64,000 bases of DNA from Chitinophaga fulva (GTDB lineage: Bacteria > Bacteroidota > Bacteroidia > Chitinophagales > Chitinophagaceae): the NCBI RefSeq assembly GCF_012927205.1, contig NZ_JABBGC010000001.1, positions 3,906,810-3,970,809 of the forward strand. Direction: 5' to 3'. A program made the translations under genes and the position numbers. Every line of letters begins with the position of its first letter. The stretch's first letter is position 1. The notes under the pieces were generated by a model. That model was given only the letters and a program-made list of their open reading frames with translations, made no database searches and was not told the DNA's origin. This document shows positions 17,239 to 26,415 of the stretch, piece after piece.

Positions 17239-18206
17239 TTGGAAAGAATTTTTTCGGTTAAACTTGCAGGATTTACTTTCATCGGAACATCGAAGAGATA
17301 GCCGGTGGAGGCTGACAGCTGCCGGTGGCAGCCGATGCAGGATTGCTGCGCAAACAGTGCATCTTTTCCGGTCGGGGCCAGCTTTTGTCCGCTGAACTTG
17401 GCGAATCCCCAGCCTTCTGTGTCCTTGTATTTTTCAGCGTTCTTTTCCATGAACTGTGCGTTGACAAACTCACCGGGCCTGATTTCTCCGTCGGGCTGTT
17501 CCTCCTGTTTCCATACGGCTTTCACTACAACAGCGCCATCAGGCCAGGGGAAGAAGTTTTCTTCACGTACCGCTTTTACCGCGATGTCATTGCCATAAAT
17601 AACCCGGATGGAATGATCAAAGAGGGTGCTCATGCTGATGACCGTCCACTGTTTGAAGGCATCCGTGTATTTCACACCGTTGGGAGACACCGGGAATGTT
17701 TTGGGTGCGGCGCCGGCGGTGGCTGGTGGCGTGTTGTGTGGCGCTTCGTTGCCGGAGCGTGATAACGTATATTTTTTCACCACCTCGATATCCTTCTCTG
17801 TGACTTTTGCGCCCGGATGCAGCAGGAGGTACTCGCGGAGCGGCATTTTACCCGCCTGCATCATGTTGAGGATAGCGTACATTTTGCCGGTACGCTCGCC
17901 GGTAGACAGTTTGTCCCATTCTGAGAAATTCATCACTTCCCGTGCGCGGTCAACATCTTTTTTTACTGCCCAGGAGGCCGGCGCCAGTTGGTCGAACCAG
18001 CTCAACTTTTGCTCGTTGGAGTGGCAGTTGTAGCAGGACCGCTGCAGGATGGCCAGTACTTCTGCCGGCGCTTCATCCATATGGCCGGTGACCGGCTTGG
18101 AGGCGATCGGCTGGTTGAACAATTGAAGGCCGATCAACACCGCTACAATGGCAGCCGGAATGATGTAAATACGTTTTATGCGTTGTGTGTTTTTGGTCGT
18201 TTCCAT
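17235..18206 (-). CDS. Di-haem periplasmic protein: haem-binding domain fused to cytochrome P460
   Basis: 323 residues with an N-terminal membrane anchor (about 13-31). A first c-type haem site CYNCH is at 58-62 in a haem-binding domain of the sort that begins many Bacteroidota cytochromes. The second half is cytochrome P460-like, ending with CIGCH at 290-294. P460 proteins oxidise hydroxylamine or protect against NO and reactive nitrogen in other bacteria. The Lys that would cross-link to haem in true P460 could not be assigned. Linked by overlap to the lipoprotein gene. Confidence 0.85.
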   Translation of the reverse strand: METTKNTQRIKRIYIIPAAIVAVLIGLQLFNQPIASKPVTGHMDEAPAEVLAILQRSCYNCHSNEQKLSWFDQLAPASWAVKKDVDRAREVMNFSEWDKLSTGERTGKMYAILNMMQAGKMPLREYLLLHPGAKVTEKDIEVVKKYTLSRSGNEAPHNTPPATAGAAPKTFPVSPNGVKYTDAFKQWTVISMSTLFDHSIRVIYGNDIAVKAVREENFFPWPDGAVVVKAVWKQEEQPDGEIRPGEFVNAQFMEKNAEKYKDTEGWGFAKFSGQKLAPTGKDALFAQQSCIGCHRQLSASTGYLFDVPMKVNPASLTEKILSK

Positions 18207-18330
18207 GTGGATTGTTTTTTCCGTATTTGATAGCTCAAAGGTAGATGCAGCGCGGCCGGGAAGGAACCTGAAACTGGTGGGTTGGACATATTGGAGGCTG
18301 AATTAGACATTTCCTGCCTCCAATAGCGGG

Positions 18331-19107
18331 CTACCATTCCAGTTTGGCCGCCTGTGTGATGGCGCCGGTGTTTTTATGCTGTACAAAAGCGATCACTTCC
18401 CACCCGTTTTTTTGAAAATCTTCCGGCAGGGAGAGCGTTATTACTCCTTGTTCTTTCGCCTCTTGCTGCTGCAACCGACGGACAATCTGCACATGGGTAA
18501 GCTGTTTACCGGCGTTCTCACCGGCGCTGACCTGTGAACTGGCATTTTTCTGTACCAGCGCCACCAGGATGTGTGCTTTTTTGTTGGGCACGGCGCCGGA
18601 GTAGGTTATTTTCAACTCCCTGCCTGCCTGTTCTGCGTTTAAAGACAGCGGCTGGGCGCTTGTTTCCCGCAATGCGGCACTGATAGACCCTAACACGGCG
18701 CCTTCTTCTGAACCCACCATTTCGGTCCTGCCGTTAACGATCAGCTGTGGTGTGTAGATGTTGTTGAGGCGCAGCCAGGAAGCATATTGTTTTTGCCTTT
18801 CGGTAAAATCAGCCTGACTGAAGCGGTCTTTCCATCCCTGGTGGTCCCAGTAATCCACGTGGAAGGCCATGATGTAAAGCTGTTTGTTGTTATTGCCCTG
18901 TTGCAGCTTTGCAATCAGTTCATCTGCCGGCGGGCAGCTCCAACAGCCTTCGGAGGTAAACAGTTCCACCACTGCGAACCCTTTGTCATGGCTGTCTTTC
19001 TGAATATTTTCTATCATGGTTTGGTGGTTTGCGTTTCTAAATGCCATCATGGCAATGAAAATCAGCGGGAGGCCTATATACAGGGCGATTTCTTTAATGT
19101 ATTTCAT
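18331..19107 (-). CDS. DUF1223 thioredoxin-like exported protein
   Basis: 258 residues. An N-terminal hydrophobic segment (about 5-23) is followed by VVELFTSEGCWSCPPAD, giving a CxxC (C55, C58) typical of DUF1223, a thioredoxin-fold family. FHVDYWDHQGWKDRFSQADFTERQ, the other family signature, is seen around 80-103. Probably a periplasmic thiol/disulfide or metal-handling protein. It shares strand and operon with Ohr and DsbD-alpha, which supports a redox role. Confidence 0.85.
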   Translation of the reverse strand: MKYIKEIALYIGLPLIFIAMMAFRNANHQTMIENIQKDSHDKGFAVVELFTSEGCWSCPPADELIAKLQQGNNNKQLYIMAFHVDYWDHQGWKDRFSQADFTERQKQYASWLRLNNIYTPQLIVNGRTEMVGSEEGAVLGSISAALRETSAQPLSLNAEQAGRELKITYSGAVPNKKAHILVALVQKNASSQVSAGENAGKQLTHVQIVRRLQQQEAKEQGVITLSLPEDFQKNGWEVIAFVQHKNTGAITQAAKLEW

Positions 19108-19184
19108 GATGAATCTGTTTTAGGAGGTAATGACAAAGGGTTCCGGGCAGGCCTTTCTTCCGGGGAAGAAAGGCCTGTTGTGGT

Positions 19185-19958
19185 TTATTTGGAGGCTGCG
19201 ATGATCACATTGGCTACTTCCTTCGGATGGGAGACAAAGACAGCGTGACTGGCGCCTTTGATCTCTGTGATGGCGGCGCCGGAGCGTTGGTACATGTTTC
19301 TTAAAATAACCGGATTGATGCTTTTGTCGGCTGTGGGAACGATGCCAAACGATGGTTTGTTATGCCATGCGGCTGCCGTTACCGGAGTGCCGAAAGAAGC
19401 CGCTACTATGGGTTTCTGGGCATCTGCCATAAAAATTGCCTGTTCGTGGGAAAGGTCTGCGGCGAAACCTTTATGGAATTTTTCGCGGTCATAGTATACC
19501 AGTCCGTCTTTGTCCGGCGGCAGGATACCGTTTTCCGGCAGGGCAGGAGCGGTACCTAACCATTTCGTAGTGGCTTCGCCGTTATCCGGCTGAAAGGCCG
19601 TCACGTACACGAGGGAGGCCACTTTTGGATGTGCGCTGACTTCTGTGATCACGGTGCCGCCCCAGGAGTGGCCTACCAGTACTGCGGCTCCGTCTTGCCG
19701 GTCCAGCGCTTTTTTCACCACGGCTGCATCGTCTTGCAGGGAGGTCAGCGGAATCTGGGCGATGGTAACATGGTATCCTTTTTTAGTGAGTATATCGTAC
19801 ACGCCTTTCCACCCGGAACCATCTACGAAAGCGCCATGTACGAGTACCACGTTTTTGATTTTCGAAGCGGTGTTTTGCGCGGTGGCCACGGTGGTGCTGA
19901 ACAATACCGCGATGAGGGCCGAAAACAGGAGGCTGAGTTTTTTGCTGATGGTTTTCAT
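19185..19958 (-). CDS. Exported alpha/beta hydrolase (serine nucleophile)
   Basis: 257 residues from MKTISKKLSLLFSALIAVLF, a signal peptide with likely cleavage at ATAQ; a longer in-frame start at 20138 would run through the neighbouring Ohr gene and is rejected. The oxyanion region VVLVHGAFVDGSGW and the nucleophile elbow GHSWGG (S98) are clear, with a C-terminal catalytic His in GASHAVFV. It resembles esterase/thioesterase-type hydrolases of the AB_hydrolase_6 group. It begins 1 bp before the Ohr stop, so the two are likely co-transcribed. Confidence 0.85.
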   Translation of the reverse strand: MKTISKKLSLLFSALIAVLFSTTVATAQNTASKIKNVVLVHGAFVDGSGWKGVYDILTKKGYHVTIAQIPLTSLQDDAAVVKKALDRQDGAAVLVGHSWGGTVITEVSAHPKVASLVYVTAFQPDNGEATTKWLGTAPALPENGILPPDKDGLVYYDREKFHKGFAADLSHEQAIFMADAQKPIVAASFGTPVTAAAWHNKPSFGIVPTADKSINPVILRNMYQRSGAAITEIKGASHAVFVSHPKEVANVIIAASK

Positions 19959-19959
19959 A

Positions 19960-20391
19960 TTAGATAATATTAGTGGTGACGTTGATGTTTCCTTTGATAG
20001 CTTTAGAGTAAGGGCAGGTTTGGTGGGCCAGGTCCACCAGTTGTTGGGCCAGTTCGGGCGCCACGCCGGGCAGGTGTACCAGGAGGCGGGCCTGTAAAAA
20101 GTAGGCGCCGTCTGTGGTGCCGAGGTCCACTGCTGCATCTACCAGCGTGTCCTGGGGTAAGGCAGTGCCCAGTTTTTTAGCGGCCAGTCCCAGTGCCCCG
20201 ATGTAGCAGGCAGACCATCCTGCGGCGAAAAGTTGTTCCGGGTTGGTGCCGGCGCCGCTGGTACCGGGAGGCGACAGTAATATATCCAGTCTGCCATCGT
20301 TGCTTTTGGCGTTTCCTTCTCTGCCACCAGTGGTGCGGGTTTGGGCAGTATACAATACTTTCTCAATGGCTACTGTGTTGCTGTTGTTCAT
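19960..20391 (-). CDS. ohr: Organic hydroperoxide resistance protein, Ohr/OsmC family
   Basis: 143 residues, the usual Ohr length. The two redox cysteines are C62 (AAGWSACYIGAL) and C126 (HQTCPYSKA), and Arg in TTGGREG near residue 24 matches the catalytic Arg. Ohr reduces organic and lipid hydroperoxides in the cytosol using lipoylated partners. No OhrR-type MarR repressor gene is adjacent; control may come from another regulator. Confidence 0.93.
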   Translation of the reverse strand: MNNSNTVAIEKVLYTAQTRTTGGREGNAKSNDGRLDILLSPPGTSGAGTNPEQLFAAGWSACYIGALGLAAKKLGTALPQDTLVDAAVDLGTTDGAYFLQARLLVHLPGVAPELAQQLVDLAHQTCPYSKAIKGNINVTTNII

Positions 20392-20431
20392 CGTTTTAAA
20401 TTTTAATAAGGTGATGTGAATGTTTTTTTAT

Positions 20432-20899
20432 TTATTTGATGTTGATGTTAAAAGAGATGGTCTCCGGAGGGAGGCATTGGCGGGAACTACAGACGGTGAA
20501 CTCGATAGTACCTTTTACGGCGGCGGTTTTGCCGGTCAGCTTGACTTTCTGTTGAAACACCACTTCGTGTTCGAAATAGCTGATGTCTGCACCGAACAGT
20601 TTCTCAAACCGGGTAACAGGTTCCGGCTGATCAACATTCCCTTCCGGACGGTAGGATGGATCGGGGAGGAAGTTGAAGGCCAGTCTCACCGGGCTGTTGG
20701 CGGGATTGTTCAGTGCGTACAGATGCCATCCGTCTGCGAGGGTAGCAGTGATCAACAGCACTGCTTCACCGGCAGCTGTTTTCCGGGCGGTATAGCTCCA
20801 TTTAATGGGCTGCCCTGCCAGTACAGGTGTGGCTGCGTAACTGAAGCGGGTTAAAAGGCTGGTCAGTAGCAGTATCAGCGTGAACGATATCTTTTTCAT
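20432..20899 (-). CDS. DsbD N-terminal (alpha) domain protein, periplasmic
   Basis: 155 residues with a signal peptide ending near SYA. It has only the N-terminal DsbD-type immunoglobulin-like domain; the paired cysteines are C137 and C142 (CSSRQCLPP) near the C terminus. Full DsbD has a membrane and a thioredoxin domain that are absent here, so this stand-alone form would need a separate partner to pass electrons. It is the first gene of the minus-strand redox operon and lies 41 bp upstream of ohr. Confidence 0.82.
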   Translation of the reverse strand: MKKISFTLILLLTSLLTRFSYAATPVLAGQPIKWSYTARKTAAGEAVLLITATLADGWHLYALNNPANSPVRLAFNFLPDPSYRPEGNVDQPEPVTRFEKLFGADISYFEHEVVFQQKVKLTGKTAAVKGTIEFTVCSSRQCLPPETISFNINIK

Positions 20900-21180
20900 C
20901 TTGGGTGTTTTTAATGTTGTTGAGATGTTGCTGCCCTGTCAATCCTGCGGTGAGCAACGATTACAGCACAAAGAGAACACAAAGCGGAGGGAAGGCATAG
21001 TACAAACCTGTTGAAGCCGGCATCCTGGCAGGTGAAATGGACAATAGCTACCCTGACGGATTTTGGCCCGGAAAAGGAGAGGGAGGGTGGGTTGTCCAGG
21101 TCAGGGGGAGGATTGTCTGATTCACGGGCGGATATGCCTGATTCAACCACTGAAATGGCGGCTTTCCGGCGTGGGAACAA

Positions 21181-21188
21181 TACATTTG
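21181..21188 (+). promoter_or_regulatory. -7 box for the lytS/lytR pair
   Basis: TACATTTG fits the Bacteroidota TAnnTTTG consensus and lies about 20 bp before the GTG start of the kinase gene. The remaining stretch 20900-21180 between the divergent operons shows no convincing gene. Confidence 0.5.
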
Positions 21189-21209
21189 CAACAGATCAAT
21201 TACTAAAAG

Positions 21210-22238
21210 GTGAATACACAACAACAACCGGCATTTAAAATATCCAACCGGATCATATGGTTAAGCTCTATCTCTTTGGGGATACTGACCGCCATTCCGA
21301 AAATAGCCGATCATCATTTTGTGCTGTATGAGGCGCTGGTGGATGCCGCAGTAACTTCGGGGTTCTCGCTGCTGATATGGTACTATAACGTATATACGTT
21401 CCCGTCATATACCGCCAAAAATGCCGGCGGCGGATTTGGTACCAAACGGTTGCTGCGGAATTTGCTGGTGGGGCTGGTCATCATGTTCGTATTATCATGT
21501 ATCCAGCAGTACCTGTTGTCTCACCTGAATTTCGGTCCGGTGATGCTCATGTTTGAGGTAAGGGGGATATTGATCAACCTGACGTTTTATATGTTTATCC
21601 ACCTGTTGCACCAGAGTTACCTGAACCAGCAGGTGTCGCTGGAGCTGGAACGCACCACCTCCGCCAATCTGTGGGCACAATATGAACTGCTGAAACAGCA
21701 GGTGAACCCGCATTTCCTATTCAACAGCCTGAATACACTGAAATACATGGTGGAGAGCGATGACCGGCAGGCGGTCAACTTCATCCTAAAGCTGTCCGAT
21801 TTTTACCGGTTTACGCTGGAAAGCCGGAAGCTGGACCTGATACGGCTGTCGGAGGAATCAGAGATACTGGACTCCTATGTATATCTGCTGAAGGCCCGCT
21901 TTGAAAATGGGTTTGAACTAAAAAAGGATATTTCGGAAGAAGTATATGCCTCTATGATACCGCCTTTTACATTACAGTTGCTCATTGAAAACTGTATCAA
22001 ACATAATATTGTTTCGGAGGGAAAGCCGTTGCATATTTATCTTTATTCCACTGCGGAACATATTGTGGTGGAAAATAATATCCAGCTCAAACGGGTGCCC
22101 GAGTCCTCCACAGGGATAGGGCTGGAGAATATCAGCCAGCGGTATCAGCACCTGCTGGACGGTGAAATGATCATCGATGTTACCGCTGAAAAGTTTATCG
22201 TTAAATTACCGATTATATATGAACGCCATCATCATTGA
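21210..22238 (+). CDS. LytS/YehU-type sensor histidine kinase
   Basis: 342 residues read from a GTG start preceded by an AAAAGG tract. Four membrane helices occupy the first 130 or so residues, followed by a linker and the His_kinase domain with the phospho-acceptor H168 in NPHFLFNSLN, and an ATPase domain with LIENCIKHN and TGIGLENI. This layout is the LytS/YehU family with no sensor domain beyond the membrane part. It overlaps the following LytTR regulator by 20 bp, so the two form one pair. The signal is unknown. Confidence 0.92.
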   Translation: MNTQQQPAFKISNRIIWLSSISLGILTAIPKIADHHFVLYEALVDAAVTSGFSLLIWYYNVYTFPSYTAKNAGGGFGTKRLLRNLLVGLVIMFVLSCIQQYLLSHLNFGPVMLMFEVRGILINLTFYMFIHLLHQSYLNQQVSLELERTTSANLWAQYELLKQQVNPHFLFNSLNTLKYMVESDDRQAVNFILKLSDFYRFTLESRKLDLIRLSEESEILDSYVYLLKARFENGFELKKDISEEVYASMIPPFTLQLLIENCIKHNIVSEGKPLHIYLYSTAEHIVVENNIQLKRVPESSTGIGLENISQRYQHLLDGEMIIDVTAEKFIVKLPIIYERHHH

Positions 22239-22980
22239 GGATGAAATCAAGGCCGCAAGGTCATTGGAAAACCTGATCATAAAGTTACGCCCGTCTATCC
22301 AGGTACAGGCTAAGCTGCAGAGCGTGGAAGCGGCCATCGACTGGTTATCGGACCACGAAATGCCCGGCCTGATTTTTATGGACATCCAGCTGTCTGACGG
22401 CCTGAGTTTTGATATATTCAAGTCCGTTACCATTACCTGTCCGGTGATATTCTGTACAGCCTACGGCGAGTATGCGCTGGACGCCATCAAAGCCAATGGG
22501 GTGGACTATCTGCTGAAACCATTCTCCGAAGATGACCTGAGAGCGGCCCTGGAAAAAGTAGAGAATTTCCGGAATTTTTTCCAGCAGCACTCCGGCAACA
22601 ACCTGGAGGACCTTATTCGTAAAATCAGTGTGGACGAGGGAAAGAAGAGTTTCCTGGTGTTTAAGAACAATAAGTACGTGACCGTGCAAACCGATCAGAT
22701 CGCGTATATCTATATCAAATACACGTCGCCTTCTATTGTTACTTTTAAGGGAGAAGAATATACCATTACCCAGTCGCTGGACCAGGTGCAGAACCAGTTA
22801 TCGGCGAAGCAGTTTTACCGGTTGAACCGCCAGTATCTTATCAACTTTGCGGCTATCAAGGAGGTGGAACATTATTTCGCGCGAAAACTACTGGTAAACC
22901 TGCAGGTGGCTACTCCCGAAAAACTGTTAATCGGAAAAGAGAAGACTGCTGTTTTCCTGCGCTGGCTGGAGGAAAGATAG
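22219..22980 (+). CDS. LytTR-family response regulator
   Basis: 253 residues from the ATG that gives MNAIIIEDEIKAARS. Receiver domain residues 1-115 with acidic E7/D8, phospho-acceptor D55 (LIFMDIQLSD) and Lys in YLLKPF; C-terminal LytTR DNA-binding domain from about 150, with FLVFKNNKYVTVQ, the YIYIKYTSPSIV segment and FYRLNRQYLIN. It is the partner of the LytS kinase whose gene it overlaps. Its target promoter cannot be told; the divergent redox operon is a candidate. Confidence 0.93.
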   Translation: MNAIIIEDEIKAARSLENLIIKLRPSIQVQAKLQSVEAAIDWLSDHEMPGLIFMDIQLSDGLSFDIFKSVTITCPVIFCTAYGEYALDAIKANGVDYLLKPFSEDDLRAALEKVENFRNFFQQHSGNNLEDLIRKISVDEGKKSFLVFKNNKYVTVQTDQIAYIYIKYTSPSIVTFKGEEYTITQSLDQVQNQLSAKQFYRLNRQYLINFAAIKEVEHYFARKLLVNLQVATPEKLLIGKEKTAVFLRWLEER

Positions 22981-23110
22981 GATGACGGGGTTAATATGAT
23001 AAACAGATATCATAATATCCGGGTTGTAAAAGATATTGCGGGGAATTGAATTTTAATGTAAATTCACGCAACATATCTTTAAACAACAATTGTATTAACC
23101 CTTTACATGT

Positions 23111-26100
23111 ATGGCCCAACTGACCGATACTATGTTTAGCATTGATGGTAACCCCGTATTGCAGTTCACCTCCTTTGCGCTAAACCAGTCCATATTTGAT
23201 CATCATCAGTTTACCTTAATTTGTCCGGCACAAGCCATTGATGGCCTTAGCGGCATCTTTTCGTCCTCACGGGACATGATCGGCAGCACCTTTGGAGCAC
23301 ACATCTCCGGGGTGGGTCTGAAAGGAGACCTAACATTCAATGGTATTGTCACCAGTGTGGAAACGTCACGGGTAAACGGCCAATACGGAGAGATCATTAT
23401 CTCCGGTTACAGCCCCACCATCGTGCTGGACAATGGTCCGCATTGCAAAACCTGGGAACAGAAGACACTGCGGGATATTGCGCAGGACGTGCTGCGGTTC
23501 TTCCCACAGAACCAATTGTCTCCCAAAGTACAGCCCCTGGCGAAGGAATCATATGACTATATGGTGCAGTACAAGGAAACAGCATGGGCTTTTTTACAGC
23601 GTATCAGCGCTGAAAACGGGGAGTGGTTGTTCTGGGATGGCCGTAATCTCGTGTTGGGGCCGCCTACCGGTGATGCCAAGACTTCCCTCGTGTATGGGAG
23701 CACGTTAAGCCACTTTAACATCAACCTGAATGCGCGTCCTACCCGGACACAATATATGGGCTGGGACTACCAGAACAGTGAGCTGTACACCAGTGTGCCC
23801 CAGGCAGAAAACGTAGGACAGAAAGCCGGGCTCAACTCCCTCGGTGAAAAAGTGCATGAAAAAGCACAGACCATCTTCAGCACACAGCCCAAGCAGTGGA
23901 ACTTCCGTTATACCGGCAGTAAAAAGCAGCAGGACGAAATGGCCACGTTGCACAGCGCCATGGAAGGCAGTAAGATGGTCCGCCTGACCGGTCATAGCGG
24001 GCACCCAGGCGTAGCCATCGGGGCCAGGACGGAGATCGTGTCTAACAACGTATTTAACGGCAGCACCGAAGGTTATGGCGAATATATCGTGACCAACATC
24101 AGTCACTTTGTAGATACCAAAGGTGATTACCGTAATGAGTTTACCGCCGTACCGTCTTCCATCCACCTGCCGCCGGTTTCCATACCGCAGGCGCCCGTTT
24201 GTGAAACGCAGAGCGCTATCGTGACCGACAACCACGACCCCAAAGGCATAGGCCGTATAAGGGTGAAGTTCCATTGGATGAACGGCGAGGAAAAGACGCC
24301 CTGGGTGCGGATAGCATCGCCTCACGGCGGTGGCGGCAAAGGGCATTTCTTTGTCCCTGAAATTGACGAAGAAGTGATTGTAGGCTTTGAAAATGACAGC
24401 GCCGTCAAACCTTATATCATCGGTACCGTTTATCACGGCAGTGCCAATACTTCTTTTAGCAACGCCGAAAACGATATTAAAACCATACAAACACGCAGCG
24501 GCAACAAGATCATCTACAATGATGGCAATAACAGCATGATCGTACAGGACGCCAGCGGCAACACCGTCACTATGGACGGCAACGGCAGCATCATTATCGA
24601 CGCGTCCAGTGCCAATGTGACCATCAACGCGCCCAAAACCATGAACCTGCGCTCCACCGATATGAACATCGTGGTGGACAACAGGCTGCACATGACCGTC
24701 GGCAACATGCTGCAGATGGACGTGGGCAACCAGATGATGATCAACGCCATGGCCCAGATGCTGGTCAACACACCGGAGATGAAGCAGATGGTCTCCAAAT
24801 ATCTGCACCTGCAGGCCACCAAAGCGTTGATCCATACTCCTAAAGGGGAGATGAAGATCGAAGCGGAGGACTTCTATATCGCCGGACAGAAAAAACTGTT
24901 CCTGCATTCCGATGAAACGGCCACGCTCAACTCCAAAGGCACCGCCGAAATGAAAGGCCAGCAGGGCAACAAACATAGCAACAGCCCTATGCAGTACGAG
25001 GCGGCCACGCCCGAAATACAATCCAAATGTATCGTGTATTTCCGGCCTAAGAACGGCTGGGCAGGCGAGGACTTCGGGTTCGACTGGTACCGCAGCACCG
25101 ATACCGGCAGGGATGGGGACATCAAATATGATGAACATATCGGCAAACACTACCAGGATGCCGCTTTCACCACGCTGCTCACCAACCTGAACGACTATTC
25201 CGCCAATTTCAAAAAGGACGATGTGATGATCCGCTCCCTGAAATCCAACGAATACTACGCGCATAAGATAGTATGGAAGCCTCAAAAAGACGCTGCCGGT
25301 GCTGAAGTGAAAGATGCCAGCGGCGCCACTATTTATGAGCAGTATTTTGGCGCGTGGCTGAGCCTTTACCCGGCACAGAAGACCACGCCGCCGCCTGCAG
25401 CGGCCGCCGCAGGCGCTCCCGCTTCCACGCCTCCGGCGCCTGTATCCACCGGATATACCAACACCAAAGCCACGCTGAGCCTCTATGTGGAAATTGAAGA
25501 AGAACCGGACCTGCTGCGCTTTGAAGACAACAGCCACTTTACCATCACCCCCAAAGAAACCAACGTAAAAGGAAAAGGGAAAGGGCTGCATAAACTGAAT
25601 GACGCCATCACGATAGAATGCCTGACCGAATTTGCCACTGACCAGACAATTATCGTGAACGCGGTAACGAAGAACCCCGACGGTACTGAAACCGTGAAAA
25701 AAGCCGGGTTCGTGAAGGTAATGGCCAATAACTCCGCCAAACGCCGCAAAAAGAAAATTGTGCTGGTGAAAGTGGCCACCCCGCCCATGTCTACCGCCGT
25801 AGCGCAGACTGGCAGTACCAGCGGGCAGAAAGACCTGTTCGCCAAATACCTGAAGCAGGCGCTGATCAATGTGGAAGTAGTGGAAGAAACGCTGAATGTG
25901 ACTGCAGATCCTGGTTTCCAGTCTGGGGGCAACTATAACAACAGTGGCCAGATAGTAGCTTATTATATTGGCAGCGGTGCACCATCAGGTTTTGTAACGT
26001 TGGAGAACCACCTCTATAGCAAACTGAAAGACCAGCTGAAAGCAGCCAATCCGGCAGATGAACGCAAATATGACGGGTATTTCAGGGCCTACTATATGGG

Positions 26101-26404
26101 TGAGGGCGGCGGATATATGCAGGGCGGTACCCTCAATGGACTCAATGGTTATTCCATTGGGAGCTCCGTGATGCTCTTCCCGACGAAGAATGACCAGACT
26201 GCCGCGCATGAGTTCCTGCATTCGCTGAACCTGCCGCATACCTTCAGTAATCCGGGTTCCAGCCCTAACGCTAAGTATACGTACCAATATAAACTTACGG
26301 AGAACTTGATGGACTATTCCCACCAGGCCAGCCCGGCTATCGTGAGAAGTGCCCTGTGGCACTGGCAGTGGGTGATTGCTAACGCCAAAGCAGACCCGGA
26401 ATAA
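23111..26404 (+). CDS. vgrG: Evolved VgrG spike protein with C-terminal metzincin-like protease
   Basis: 1097 residues. The first 600 or so are VgrG-like: an N-terminal gp27-type part, then a gp5 OB-fold (DNHDPKGIGRIRVKFHWMNGE around 378-398) and a long beta-helix of GN-rich and VTI-type repeats. About 757-785 is a Pro/Ala linker. The C-terminal extension ends in a zinc-protease signature, H1033-E-x-x-H1037-xxxxx-H1043, with a downstream Met-turn N-L-M1067-D-Y; this HExxH...H plus Met arrangement is that of metzincins. The usual Gly of the zinc motif is Asn here. It is read as an effector-tipped spike of a type VI or related contractile system. The neighbouring genes are a candidate immunity protein and a PAAR-like tip. 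Confidence 0.88.
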   Translation: MAQLTDTMFSIDGNPVLQFTSFALNQSIFDHHQFTLICPAQAIDGLSGIFSSSRDMIGSTFGAHISGVGLKGDLTFNGIVTSVETSRVNGQYGEIIISGYSPTIVLDNGPHCKTWEQKTLRDIAQDVLRFFPQNQLSPKVQPLAKESYDYMVQYKETAWAFLQRISAENGEWLFWDGRNLVLGPPTGDAKTSLVYGSTLSHFNINLNARPTRTQYMGWDYQNSELYTSVPQAENVGQKAGLNSLGEKVHEKAQTIFSTQPKQWNFRYTGSKKQQDEMATLHSAMEGSKMVRLTGHSGHPGVAIGARTEIVSNNVFNGSTEGYGEYIVTNISHFVDTKGDYRNEFTAVPSSIHLPPVSIPQAPVCETQSAIVTDNHDPKGIGRIRVKFHWMNGEEKTPWVRIASPHGGGGKGHFFVPEIDEEVIVGFENDSAVKPYIIGTVYHGSANTSFSNAENDIKTIQTRSGNKIIYNDGNNSMIVQDASGNTVTMDGNGSIIIDASSANVTINAPKTMNLRSTDMNIVVDNRLHMTVGNMLQMDVGNQMMINAMAQMLVNTPEMKQMVSKYLHLQATKALIHTPKGEMKIEAEDFYIAGQKKLFLHSDETATLNSKGTAEMKGQQGNKHSNSPMQYEAATPEIQSKCIVYFRPKNGWAGEDFGFDWYRSTDTGRDGDIKYDEHIGKHYQDAAFTTLLTNLNDYSANFKKDDVMIRSLKSNEYYAHKIVWKPQKDAAGAEVKDASGATIYEQYFGAWLSLYPAQKTTPPPAAAAAGAPASTPPAPVSTGYTNTKATLSLYVEIEEEPDLLRFEDNSHFTITPKETNVKGKGKGLHKLNDAITIECLTEFATDQTIIVNAVTKNPDGTETVKKAGFVKVMANNSAKRRKKKIVLVKVATPPMSTAVAQTGSTSGQKDLFAKYLKQALINVEVVEETLNVTADPGFQSGGNYNNSGQIVAYYIGSGAPSGFVTLENHLYSKLKDQLKAANPADERKYDGYFRAYYMGEGGGYMQGGTLNGLNGYSIGSSVMLFPTKNDQTAAHEFLHSLNLPHTFSNPGSSPNAKYTYQYKLTENLMDYSHQASPAIVRSALWHWQWVIANAKADPE

Positions 26405-26415
26405 ACCATAAAACC

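Noticed and set aside
23705..25591. A 628-codon open frame on the minus strand inside vgrG
   Set aside because: It lies antisense to the well-supported VgrG gene, its sequence is His/Val-rich with low-complexity character, and it is best explained as a codon-bias shadow.
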